Shown here piece after piece: positions 1 to 6,807 of a DNA stretch of 7,828 nt. The position numbers and the translations under genes are program-made. Origin of the DNA: an uncultured Acetobacter sp. (lineage in GTDB: Bacteria; Pseudomonadota; Alphaproteobacteria; Acetobacterales; Acetobacteraceae). Numbering within the stretch: position 1 is the stretch's first letter; the number at the start of each line of letters is the position of its first letter. The stretch lies in assembly GCF_937875265.1 (NCBI RefSeq), contig NZ_CALLXM010000200.1, forward strand, positions 1-7,828, written 5' to 3'. Under the pieces are notes generated by a model. That model had not been told where the DNA came from, did no database searches, and saw only the letters and a program-made list of their open reading frames with translations.

Positions 1-387
1 GATAACCCCACCTTTACCGTCCGGCATGTGGAAGATCATGCTGAACGCCGCAGAACTCTGGTGGTCTGCGGTCAGTCCGCCCATCTGCCCGAGCATTGGC
101 TGGAACAGGCTCGCTGCCGCTTTGATGTAAAAGTTTGCCCTGATGTTCGGGAGCTTTCCGCTGTGCTGGCAGAAACACCGGCCCTGTGGGCCATGGTGGA
201 AGCTGGCCCCACACTGCTTGCCGCTTTGCGCGAACAGAACCTGTGGGATGACTGGCTGACCATTCGTCAGGATGCCAGTGGCACAGACCATTTTTCCGTC
301 ACAACCCGCCACACAACAACGCCGCTTGCTCTGTTTCCAGAGTGGGCACAGTGCGCTGAGGAGTCACCATGTTTTCCGGAATCATAG
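1..387 (+). CDS. ribD: RibD, C-terminal part of the pyrimidine reductase domain (5' end outside window)
   Basis: This is the end of the bifunctional pyrimidine deaminase/reductase, whose C-terminal domain reduces the ribose of the deaminated pyrimidine with NADPH in riboflavin synthesis. The frame is open from base 1. It begins DNPTFTVR, matching the family's D(D/N)P.LTVR segment with the substrate/NADPH-contacting Asp. Near visible residue 70 it has VEAGPTLLAALREQNLW, the conserved nucleotide-binding E(A/G)GPTL loop. The deaminase domain and true start lie upstream. After the EAGPTL loop only about 50 residues remain, and the usual AP.LLG segment is not visible, so the C-terminus looks short compared with E. 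coli RibD. A GTG at 28 would give a 119-codon ORF, but homology continues upstream of it, so it is not the start. The TAG at 385-387 lies inside ribE (19-base overlap), and the ribE ribosome binding site lies within ribD. The identity rests on the two motifs plus the operon context. Confidence 0.88.
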   Translation, partial: DNPTFTVRHVEDHAERRRTLVVCGQSAHLPEHWLEQARCRFDVKVCPDVRELSAVLAETPALWAMVEAGPTLLAALREQNLWDDWLTIRQDASGTDHFSVTTRHTTTPLALFPEWAQCAEESPCFPES

Positions 388-998
388 AATCACTCGGCCC
401 TGTGCTTAAGGTGGAGCCCGGTGCCCAGTCTGTCATGCTGGAAGTGGAAACCGGCCTGCGGGACGTGGCGGAAGGGGAAAGCATTGCTGTTAACGGCGTG
501 TGTCTGACTGCAACCGCTCCTTCTGAGAGCGGACGTGTACAGTTTTTTGTCAGCAGCGAGACGCTGGACCGCACCACACTGGGGGCGCTCAAGGCTGGAA
601 GCCACGTTAATCTGGAACGGGCCGTAACGCCTGCTACACGGCTTTCCGGGCATATTGTGCAGGGGCATGTGGATGGCACGGCGCGTTTTGTGGAAAGCAC
701 TCCCTCGGGGGATGCACACCGCGTAGTGTTTGAAGTGCCTGCCAGCCTGCGGCGTTACATGGTGGAAAAAGGCTCCATCACGCTGGATGGCATCAGCCTG
801 ACCCTGAATGAAATCAGCGACGTGAAAGACGATGCATTCCGTATCGCGCTGATGATTATCCCGCACACATGGACCCACACCAACCTTGGTAAACTGCGTC
901 CTGGCACCAATCATGGCCAATTGACGCAGGGTGACGCGGTGAATGTGGAAGTGGATGTGATTGCCAAATACGTGGAGGTTCTATGTCAGAACCGGTGA
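369..998 (+). CDS. ribE: Riboflavin synthase, alpha subunit
   Basis: This cytosolic enzyme catalyses dismutation of two 6,7-dimethyl-8-ribityllumazine molecules into riboflavin and the pyrimidinedione recycled by RibH. It has 209 residues, the usual length for the family. Two lumazine-binding barrels are visible. The first starts MFSGIIESLG and carries NGVCLTAT (42-49). The second begins around LSGHIVQGHVDGTA (92-105), a duplicate of the N-terminal motif, and carries LDGISLTLNE (139-148), the counterpart of NGVCLT. The short C-terminal helix ends VDVIAKYVEVLCQNR. The start is supported by the invariant MF(S/T)GII N-terminus and by GAGGAG at 358-363, five bases before the ATG. The gene overlaps ribD by 19 bases and ribBA by 16, which implies translational coupling. 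The same enzyme is called ribC in E. coli nomenclature. Confidence 0.96.
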   Translation: MFSGIIESLGPVLKVEPGAQSVMLEVETGLRDVAEGESIAVNGVCLTATAPSESGRVQFFVSSETLDRTTLGALKAGSHVNLERAVTPATRLSGHIVQGHVDGTARFVESTPSGDAHRVVFEVPASLRRYMVEKGSITLDGISLTLNEISDVKDDAFRIALMIIPHTWTHTNLGKLRPGTNHGQLTQGDAVNVEVDVIAKYVEVLCQNR

Positions 999-2323
999 AA
1001 AACACCTCTCCTGCGGCGGTTCAGCCGTCCCGGGCCCTGCGCTGCGCTGTGGAGGCTCTGCGTGCGGGCCGCATGGTGATTATGGTTGATGATGAAGACC
1101 GCGAGAACGAGGGTGACCTTGTGATGGCAGCTGAATTCATGACGCCTGCTGCCATGAACTTTATGATCACTCATGCGCGTGGGCTGGTGTGTCTGCCGCT
1201 GCCGCCTGCACAGGTGGAAAAGCTTGGCCTGCCCATGATGGTGCGGGACAATACCGCGCGCCACGGCACGGCATTCACTGTTTCTATTGAAGCGCGTGAA
1301 GGGGTGACAACAGGCATTTCCGCAGCAGACCGCGCCCACACCATTCAGGTCGCTGCGTCCGAGACGGCTCAGCCGTCTGATCTGGCTTCACCCGGTCACA
1401 TCTTTCCGCTGCGTGCGGCACCCGGTGGGGTTCTGGAGCGGATTGGTCACACGGAAGGCTCTATTGATCTGCTGCGTCTGGCGGGCCTGCGCCCTGCGGC
1501 GGTGATCTGTGAAATTCTGAATGCAGACGGCACCATGGCCCGCCGCCCGGCGCTGGAGGTTTATGGTCGGCAGCATGACATGCCGATCGTCTCTATTGCC
1601 GAACTGGTTACATGGATCAGCACACATGGCCTGACGCCTTTCGCGTCTGAGGTTCATGAGGAATCTGAAGCGGCCTCTGTTGCGGAAGAGGCAATGGATG
1701 ATCTCGCAACAGCAGCGCTGCCCAGTGCATATGGCGGGGAAGATCTGGCTATTCACGCGTTCCGTGATTCCCGTGGTGTGGAGCATGTGGCGCTGGTCAA
1801 AGGTAATCCTGCGGCATCAAGTGCGGTGCCACTGGTGCGGATGCACTCGGAATGCGTGACAGGGGATGCGCTGGGGTCCTTGCGGTGTGATTGCGGGACG
1901 CAGCTGCATGCAGCCCTGAAAGCCATTGGGCAGGCTGACTGTGGCGTTCTGGTTTATGTGCGCGGGCACGAAGGCCGGGGCATTGGTCTGGTGAATAAAA
2001 TCCGGGCGTATGAATTGCAGGATGCCGGGCTGGATACCGTGGATGCTAACCATCGGCTCGGCTTTGCCACCGATGTGCGGGACTGGGCCGCCGCCGCCGG
2101 AATTCTGCGCGATCTGGGTGTGGGGCAGCTCGATCTGCTCACCAATAATCCGGACAAGGTGCGGGCACTGGAAGCCAGAGGGTTTCATGTCCGGCAGAGA
2201 ATCGGTCTGGAAATGCCAGTTAATCCGCACAACCGGGCGTATCTGCATGCCAAGCGGCAGCGGATGGGGCACCGGTTAAGTCACTTTTCTGTGAGCGGCG
2301 CACCCGCCAGCGCGTCAGTCTGA
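983..2323 (+). CDS. ribBA: RibBA: fused 3,4-dihydroxy-2-butanone-4-phosphate synthase / GTP cyclohydrolase II
   Basis: This bifunctional enzyme supplies both precursors of riboflavin. The N-terminal domain (about 15-212) turns ribulose 5-phosphate into dihydroxybutanone phosphate. It shows the acidic Mg-binding loop DDEDRENEGD (36-45), HGTAFTVSI (94-102), PGHIFPL (137-143), GHTEGSIDL (155-163) and VICEI (174-178). The C-terminal domain (about 235-435) is GTP cyclohydrolase II. Its zinc cysteines are C291, C302 and C304 in HSECVTGDALGSLRCDCG, followed by YVRGHEGRGIGL (325-336), NKIRAYELQD, ANHRLGF and LTNNPDKV. Both halves keep the catalytic signatures, unlike some alphaproteobacterial RibBA proteins whose second half has decayed, so both activities are expected. 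The start is supported by GGAGG at 974-978, four bases before the ATG, and by the 16-base overlap with ribE. The 446-residue length fits a full fusion. Confidence 0.96.
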   Translation: MSEPVKNTSPAAVQPSRALRCAVEALRAGRMVIMVDDEDRENEGDLVMAAEFMTPAAMNFMITHARGLVCLPLPPAQVEKLGLPMMVRDNTARHGTAFTVSIEAREGVTTGISAADRAHTIQVAASETAQPSDLASPGHIFPLRAAPGGVLERIGHTEGSIDLLRLAGLRPAAVICEILNADGTMARRPALEVYGRQHDMPIVSIAELVTWISTHGLTPFASEVHEESEAASVAEEAMDDLATAALPSAYGGEDLAIHAFRDSRGVEHVALVKGNPAASSAVPLVRMHSECVTGDALGSLRCDCGTQLHAALKAIGQADCGVLVYVRGHEGRGIGLVNKIRAYELQDAGLDTVDANHRLGFATDVRDWAAAAGILRDLGVGQLDLLTNNPDKVRALEARGFHVRQRIGLEMPVNPHNRAYLHAKRQRMGHRLSHFSVSGAPASASV

Positions 2324-2353
2324 TTTTACAGCGTTTTCTTTAAGGATAATTTC

Positions 2354-2836
2354 ATGAGTACTCGTAATCCCGTCTCTCTTCCGGACCTCACCCTTACGCC
2401 CATGCCGCGTCTGGCCCTGATTGTCAGCCGGTTTAATGAAGAGGTTACCGGCGGCCTGCGGGATGGCGCTCTGGCATGGCTGAGTGAGCACGGCATTACG
2501 GTTGCGGAGGGTGACATTCTGGCCGCTCCGGGTGCGTTTGAAATGCCTCTGCTGGCTCAGACTCTCGCTAAAACGGGGCGTTTTGAAGGGGTGATCTGCC
2601 TTGGTTGCGTGATCAAAGGCGATACGGCTCATTTTGAATTCATCAGTCTGGGCACCACGGTTGGGCTGATGCAGGCTTCTCTGGCCACGGAAACCCCCAT
2701 CGCGTTTGGTGTGCTCACAACCTATACGGATGAGCAGGCTGAAGTCCGCTCCCGTGATGATATCCATAATAAAGGACGTGAAGCAGCGGCTGCCTGCGTG
2801 GAGTCTCTTGCTTTGCTGCGTCAGATCAGGGTCTGA
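2354..2836 (+). CDS. ribH: 6,7-dimethyl-8-ribityllumazine synthase (RibH)
   Basis: RibH condenses the RibA/RibD-derived ribitylaminopyrimidine with dihydroxybutanone phosphate to give lumazine, the substrate of RibE. It is usually a pentamer or larger oligomer. Its 160 residues are normal for the family. Motifs visible in order are IVSRFNEEVTGGL (23-35, with F27 of the substrate pocket), APGAFEMPL (58-66), CLGCVIKGDTAHFEF (82-96, with catalytic-type H93), GVLTT (119-123), QAEVR (128-132, with R132 as the likely phosphate contact) and the HNKGREAA segment at the C-terminus. AAGGA at 2342-2346 sits seven bases before the ATG, and the gene follows ribBA by 30 bases with no terminator, so it belongs to the same operon. 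In many alphaproteobacteria nusB follows ribH, but here a hopanoid-associated membrane gene does. Confidence 0.95.
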   Translation: MSTRNPVSLPDLTLTPMPRLALIVSRFNEEVTGGLRDGALAWLSEHGITVAEGDILAAPGAFEMPLLAQTLAKTGRFEGVICLGCVIKGDTAHFEFISLGTTVGLMQASLATETPIAFGVLTTYTDEQAEVRSRDDIHNKGREAAAACVESLALLRQIRV

Positions 2837-2844
2837 TGCCAAAA

Positions 2845-2883
2845 GGCTGCATCATGAAGAAAGCAGCCCCGTAACGCTGGGGG
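2845..2883 (+). promoter_or_regulatory. Weak hairpin and G-rich ribosome binding site between ribH and hpnL
   Basis: GGCTGC (2845-2850) can pair with GCAGCC (2863-2868) across a 12-base loop. No T-tract follows, so this is not an intrinsic terminator. The CCCC at 2867-2870 could instead pair with the GGGGG at 2879-2883, which is the only candidate Shine-Dalgarno for hpnL. The two pairings share bases 2867-2868 and so exclude each other. Both are short and may be chance. They are recorded because this is the only non-coding spacer between the riboflavin genes and the hopanoid genes. Confidence 0.3.
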
Positions 2884-2887
2884 AAGA

Positions 2888-3898
2888 ATGAAGCGGGTTA
2901 CCGTCATCGCGGGTCTTTTAGGTCTGGGGCTGACTGTCTGGATGCTGATGCAGTTCGGCGCCCGTTCCATTATGTCTCTTATCATGACGGGCGGCTGGGG
3001 CATTCTGGCTGCCATCCTGTTTCATACTGTGCAGGTTGCACTGTCCGCACAGGCGTGGCGGACCATTGCAGGCAAAAGTCAGGCTCCGGCGCTCCCGTTG
3101 CGGGATTATTTTATGCTCCGCTGCGTGCGGGAAGGGATTAATAATCTGCTGCCCGTAGCGCAGGTGGGGGGCGAAGTCTGGTCCAGTCGTCTGCTGGCAC
3201 GGAGGGGCCTTGGTGCCCGGAATGCAGCAGCCGCAACCATTTGTGATCTCACGCTCGAACTGCTCAGTCAGGTCCTGTTCACCTTCATGGGGCTGGGCTT
3301 GCTGCTGTTTCTGGTCAAACGCTCCCCCATTACTGATGAATTACTGGAAAGTGCGCTGGTTGCACTGGCAGTAGGCCTCGCCTTGTTTATCAGCCAGTGG
3401 CTGGGGGCAGTGGCCTTTGTAGAAGTGTTACTGGTAAAAATTGCGGGGCATCTGGGCTGGAGCGGCGTGGATGGTATCCGCGGCCTGCATCAGACGGTTC
3501 TGGGGCTCTATAAGGTCAAACGGAATGCCGTGCTGGCTTTGTGGCTCCAGTTTGTGGCGTGGGCGCTGGGGGCGGTGGAAGTCTGCCTCATCCTGCATTT
3601 TATGGGGCATGACTGCTCACTCTCAGTAGGGTTCGTCATTGAAGGTGTGGGTGAGGCCGCCAAGTCCATCGGGTTTGCCGTTCCGGGTGCTCTTGGGGTT
3701 TCAGAAGGCGGTTATCTGCTGATTGGCAGCCTGTTTGGCATCAGTCCCGCCGTGGCGATCGCGCTGTCTCTTATCAAACGTGTGCGGGAAATTGCATGGG
3801 GTGTGCCGTCGCTGGTGGTCTGGCAATGGCTGGAGCACCGTTGGGATGCACGGTCTCAGCATGAGTGCAAAAACCCGCTTTCACGGTCTGGTCTGTAA
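2888..3898 (+). CDS. hpnL: HpnL-like hopanoid-associated integral membrane protein (flippase-like / UPF0104 fold)
   Basis: This is an inner-membrane protein of the lysylphosphatidylglycerol-synthase transmembrane-region/UPF0104 superfamily. Members found beside hopanoid genes are called HpnL; their exact biochemical role is unknown, with lipid handling inferred. It has 336 residues and many hydrophobic segments, the first at about 7-23 and the second at about 36-54. The signature REGINNLLPVAQVGGE (81-96) and the late loop GFAVPGALGVSEGGY (262-276) are hallmarks of this superfamily. The tail after about residue 317 is hydrophilic (WLEHRWDARSQHE...). The start ATG follows a G-rich ribosome binding site (GGGGGAAGA, 2879-2887) with tight spacing. 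The gene lies 51 bases after ribH with no terminator and 112 bases before hpnN, whose presence supports the hopanoid assignment. A generic UPF0104 flippase-like protein is the alternative label. Confidence 0.82.
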   Translation: MKRVTVIAGLLGLGLTVWMLMQFGARSIMSLIMTGGWGILAAILFHTVQVALSAQAWRTIAGKSQAPALPLRDYFMLRCVREGINNLLPVAQVGGEVWSSRLLARRGLGARNAAAATICDLTLELLSQVLFTFMGLGLLLFLVKRSPITDELLESALVALAVGLALFISQWLGAVAFVEVLLVKIAGHLGWSGVDGIRGLHQTVLGLYKVKRNAVLALWLQFVAWALGAVEVCLILHFMGHDCSLSVGFVIEGVGEAAKSIGFAVPGALGVSEGGYLLIGSLFGISPAVAIALSLIKRVREIAWGVPSLVVWQWLEHRWDARSQHECKNPLSRSGL

Positions 3899-4001
3899 GT
3901 CCATCGGGCGTGATGTGCATATCCTCCCTTGCATCGGGCCGGTGGGTTGGTCCAAACGAGAGCAGCTTTGGGCCTTGTGCCATGAACTTTTTGGGATCTG
4001 A
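3861..4001 (+). CDS. Possible small ORF (46 codons) between hpnL and hpnN, function unknown
   Basis: An ORF opens at ATG 3861 inside the last 38 bases of hpnL, in a different frame, and runs to TGA 3999-4001. It would encode a 46-residue peptide starting MSAKTRFHGLVCKSIG, rich in Cys, Trp and His, with no evident signal peptide or membrane helix. I do not recognise the peptide. In favour, it spans almost the whole hpnL-hpnN gap, is in the same frame as hpnN, and ends nine bases before the hpnN ATG. hpnN lacks a good ribosome binding site of its own, so translational coupling is possible. Against, there is no clear Shine-Dalgarno before 3861 or the alternative ATG at 3846, and the ORF extends back in frame to 3723 inside hpnL as an ordinary shadow. 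It could also be the remnant of a lost gene such as the hpnM often found next to hpnN. Confidence 0.28.
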   Translation: MSAKTRFHGLVCKSIGRDVHILPCIGPVGWSKREQLWALCHELFGI

Positions 4002-4010
4002 TCGTCAGCC

Positions 4011-6602
4011 ATGCTCTCTGCCCCCATAGGTCGTTTTATTACACTCTGTGCTCGTCATGCTTATGTAGTGGTGGCTTTGTTCCTGCTGCTGTCTGGCGGG
4101 GCAGTCTATGCGGGCATGACCTGCCTTGGCGTGACCACAGATACAAGCAAGATGCTGTCTGATCGGCTGGAGTGGAAGCAGCGCTCGGATGAGATGGGCC
4201 GCCTGTTCCCGCAGAAGGAAAATCTGCTGGTTGCGGTGATTGAGGCCGATTTGCCGGAAGAAGGGCGGGAGACCGCGCGGGCGCTGGCAGAAAAGCTCTC
4301 AGCGGACCATACGCACTTCAATTTTGCTGAACGCCCTGATGCAGACCCGTATTTGGTTCGCAATGGCCTGATGTTTCTGGAGCCTCAGCCGCTCTCACAG
4401 GTGCTGGACGATACCATTACGGCACAGCCGTTCCTGTCCGCTCTGGCGCAGGACCCGTCTGCCCGTGGCCTTTTTGGCGCGATGTCTCTTATCTCAGAAG
4501 GCATCAAGCAGGGGCAGGCTGACCTGAAAGGCTTCCAGACACCACTGGCCGGGTTTGCGGATAATCTGGAAAAAGCAGCGGCTGGCCAGCCTCAGCCGTT
4601 GTCATGGCAGCAGCTTCTGGGCGGCCAGTTGTCTGACCTCGCGGGGCGCTACCAGTTCGTTATTACTAAGCCGAAGCTGGATTACGGGTCTTTCCAGCCT
4701 GGTGGTGCGGCGTCTGACGCTATGGTTCAGGCCATCAAGTCCCTTGAGTTTGTAAAAAGCGGCCACGCCAAGGTTCACATGACCGGGCAGGTGAAGCTGG
4801 ACGATGAAGAATTCGCCACAGTGGCGGAGGGCATGATCAGCGGCCTTCTTGGGTCTCTGGTGCTGGTTACCCTGTGGCTGACCCTTGCTGTGCGTTCATG
4901 GCGCGTTGTGCTGCCCATTGTCATCACACTGGTGGTCGGGCTGTTGCTGACCACCGGCTTTGCGGCGGTTGCGGTTGGTACGCTTAATTTGATTTCTGTG
5001 GCGTTTGCTATTCTGTTTGTCGGGATTGCGGTGGATTTTGCCATCCAGTTTTCCGTGCGTTTCCGTGCCCAGCATGCTGATTCCGGCAATGCAGGCATTC
5101 TGGAAGCCCTGCGAGAAACGGGCGAAGAAACCGGGCACCAGATTCTGGTGGCGGCTCTGGCAACCTCCGCAGGTTTTCTGGCCTTTACGCCCACCGCTTT
5201 TCTGGGGGTTGCACAGCTGGGGCTTATTGCTGGCATAGGCATGCTGGTGGCTTTTGTGTCCACCACCACCCTGTTGCCTGCACTGCTTAAAATTTTCCAT
5301 CCCAAGCTGGATTGCCCGGATATGGGATACGGCTTCATGAAGCCGGTTGATGTAAAAATCCGCCATCATCGGAAGCTGCTGCTGGGTGTGTTTGGGGCTG
5401 TGGCTCTGGCTGGCATTGCGCTGGTGCCCAAGCTCCAGTTTGACGGAGACCCGCTGCATACTAAAAACCCAAATTCTGAAGGGATGCGCGCCCTGCATCT
5501 GCTGATGGGTAATCCGCAGTCTTCCCCTTACAGCGCAGAACTGCTGGTGAAGTCTCTGGATGATGCGCAGAAGCAGGCTGACCGCCTCTCCACCGTGCCG
5601 CAGGTGCATGATGTGATGTGGCTGGGCTCTTATGTCCCCACCAAACAGGATGAAAAACTGGCGCTGATTCAGGATGCCGCGTCCGTTCTGCTGCCCACGC
5701 TGATTGTGCCCAACCCCAAACCCGCCCCGGATGCTGATGCATTGCGGGCCTCTGCCGGAGCAACGGCCACAGCACTTGGCAGCGTGCTTGATAAACTCCC
5801 GGCGCAGGATCCGTTGCGGCGGATTCAGGCTGCACTTGCTAAACTCTCCACTGCACCGGACCAGCAGGTTCTGGCAGCGAATAACGCTCTGGTACGTTTC
5901 CTGCCAGCACAGCTGGACCAGCTGCGCACCATGTTGCAGGCCACGCCAGTCACGCTGAAAGATGTGCCAGCCTCTATTGCAAATGATTACCTGCTGCCGG
6001 ATGGTCGTGCGCTGGTGGAAGTGCATCCTGCGGGCGTCATGTCCAGCAGCGGTGCCCTGCGGAAGTTCGTGACATCCCTTCAGACGGTTGAACCGGAAAT
6101 TGCCGGGACGGCTGTGGATATTGTGGAAAGCGCCCGCTCCATTGTGCGCGCCTTTGAACAGGCTGCCGCTGCCGCTATCATTATGATTGCGCTTATCCTG
6201 TTCCTCGCTCTGCGGCGCGTGAAGGACATGTTGCTGGTGCTGGCTCCGCTGATGCTGTCAGCCCTGATGACAGTTATTCTGGTGGTTGTGCTGCCGGAAA
6301 CACTGAACTTTGCCAACATTATTGCCCTGCCTCTGCTGCTGGGTGTGGGCGTGTCGTTCAACATCTATTTCGTCATGAACTGGCGGGATGGGGTGAAATT
6401 CCCGCTGGCCTCTCCTACTGCACGCGCTGTGCTCTTTTCCGCACTGACAACAGGCACGGCCTTTGGCTCTCTGGCGCTCTCTCATCATCCTGGCACGGCA
6501 AGCATGGGTCGGCTGCTGCTGCTCTCACTAGGCTGCACATTGCTGGTGACACTGGTATTCGTCCCGGCACTCTTGCCCAGACGCCCGACAGACGAAGCCT
6601 GA
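4011..6602 (+). CDS. hpnN: HpnN, hopanoid-associated RND/MMPL-type transporter
   Basis: This is an inner-membrane exporter of the RND superfamily (MMPL/SSD-like branch). HpnN is known to be needed for hopanoid delivery to the outer membrane in other bacteria, and that role is inferred here. Its 863 residues show the typical duplicated layout: TM1 (17-36), a large periplasmic loop (about 37-274), TM2-TM6 (277-295, 299-321, 326-347, 378-393, 402-426), TM7 (456-473), a second loop (about 474-716), and TM8-TM12 (719-734, 741-761, 767-788, 806-823, 833-855). TM4 contains GIAVDFAIQF with Asp342, the expected proton-relay residue. The matching TM10 segment GVGVSFNIYF has Ser782 instead. The start matches the usual HpnN N-terminus (ML..., a short cytoplasmic stretch ending ARHA, then TM1), but the ribosome binding site is weak: the nearest GGGA is at 3993-3996, 14 bases upstream. 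The partner gene hpnM is not in the window. A strong terminator follows 23 bases after the stop. Confidence 0.92.
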   Translation: MLSAPIGRFITLCARHAYVVVALFLLLSGGAVYAGMTCLGVTTDTSKMLSDRLEWKQRSDEMGRLFPQKENLLVAVIEADLPEEGRETARALAEKLSADHTHFNFAERPDADPYLVRNGLMFLEPQPLSQVLDDTITAQPFLSALAQDPSARGLFGAMSLISEGIKQGQADLKGFQTPLAGFADNLEKAAAGQPQPLSWQQLLGGQLSDLAGRYQFVITKPKLDYGSFQPGGAASDAMVQAIKSLEFVKSGHAKVHMTGQVKLDDEEFATVAEGMISGLLGSLVLVTLWLTLAVRSWRVVLPIVITLVVGLLLTTGFAAVAVGTLNLISVAFAILFVGIAVDFAIQFSVRFRAQHADSGNAGILEALRETGEETGHQILVAALATSAGFLAFTPTAFLGVAQLGLIAGIGMLVAFVSTTTLLPALLKIFHPKLDCPDMGYGFMKPVDVKIRHHRKLLLGVFGAVALAGIALVPKLQFDGDPLHTKNPNSEGMRALHLLMGNPQSSPYSAELLVKSLDDAQKQADRLSTVPQVHDVMWLGSYVPTKQDEKLALIQDAASVLLPTLIVPNPKPAPDADALRASAGATATALGSVLDKLPAQDPLRRIQAALAKLSTAPDQQVLAANNALVRFLPAQLDQLRTMLQATPVTLKDVPASIANDYLLPDGRALVEVHPAGVMSSSGALRKFVTSLQTVEPEIAGTAVDIVESARSIVRAFEQAAAAAIIMIALILFLALRRVKDMLLVLAPLMLSALMTVILVVVLPETLNFANIIALPLLLGVGVSFNIYFVMNWRDGVKFPLASPTARAVLFSALTTGTAFGSLALSHHPGTASMGRLLLLSLGCTLLVTLVFVPALLPRRPTDEA

Positions 6603-6625
6603 GGCTCTCTCAGATAACGTATGGA

Positions 6626-6663
6626 AAAGGCCGTTTCCCAATAGGGAGACGGCCTTTCTTTTT
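6626..6663 (+). terminator. Intrinsic terminator after hpnN
   Basis: AAAGGCCGTTTCCC (6626-6639) pairs with GGGAGACGGCCTTT (6644-6657) over 14 base pairs with a single T-G wobble and an AATA loop, followed by CTTTTT (6658-6663). This is a textbook Rho-independent terminator placed 23 bases after the hpnN stop. It ends the ribD-to-hpnN transcription unit and separates it from the IspZ-like gene. Confidence 0.92.
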
Positions 6664-6710
6664 GCCCTGATGTGTTCTGCCCGGATATTCCGACGAGAGG
6701 GGCAGCGCGC

Positions 6711-6785
6711 TGACTTTAAAAATATGTGACGCAACGCAGGATATAGGGTAATTCGAAAAATCTGAACGTTTTGACTTCAAAATAT
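6711..6785 (+). promoter_or_regulatory. AT-rich upstream region of the IspZ-like gene, with a near-direct repeat and a palindrome
   Basis: Between the terminator and the ATG at 6808 there are about 144 bases without a gene. Within them, TGACTTTAAAAATAT (6711-6725) is nearly repeated as TGACTTCAAAATAT (6772-6785), 61 bases apart start to start. The second copy sits in a perfect inverted repeat, TTTTGA-CT-TCAAAA (6769-6782). The stretch is much more AT-rich than the flanking genes and must hold the promoter of the downstream gene, because the terminator isolates that gene from hpnN. I could not assign a convincing -35/-10 pair: TTGACT at 6771-6776 has no -10 hexamer at normal spacing. Whether the repeats are operators is inference. 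Confidence 0.35.
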
Positions 6786-6807
6786 CTTTAAAAATTGAGC
6801 CTTCCTG

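Noticed and set aside
390..920. 176-codon minus-strand open frame opposite ribE
   Set aside because: It lies antisense to a fully recognisable riboflavin synthase, and no ribosome binding site or motif was seen.
2854..2874. Six-codon mini-ORF (ATG to TAA) in the ribH-hpnL spacer as a leader peptide
   Set aside because: It has no Shine-Dalgarno, no runs of regulatory codons and no terminator/antiterminator structure, so chance is the simpler explanation.
4775..5338. 187-codon minus-strand open frame
   Set aside because: It is a Ser/Thr/Arg-rich shadow of the hpnN membrane core with no family features.
4896..6026. 376-codon open frame on the minus strand
   Set aside because: It lies wholly antisense to hpnN. 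Its translation is rich in His, Gln and Arg with no recognisable domain, and the plus-strand frame has clear membrane topology and family motifs.
6771..6799. TTGACT as a -35 box of the IspZ-like gene
   Set aside because: No TATAAT-like hexamer occurs at 16-18 bases. The resulting start would fall at or inside the coding region.
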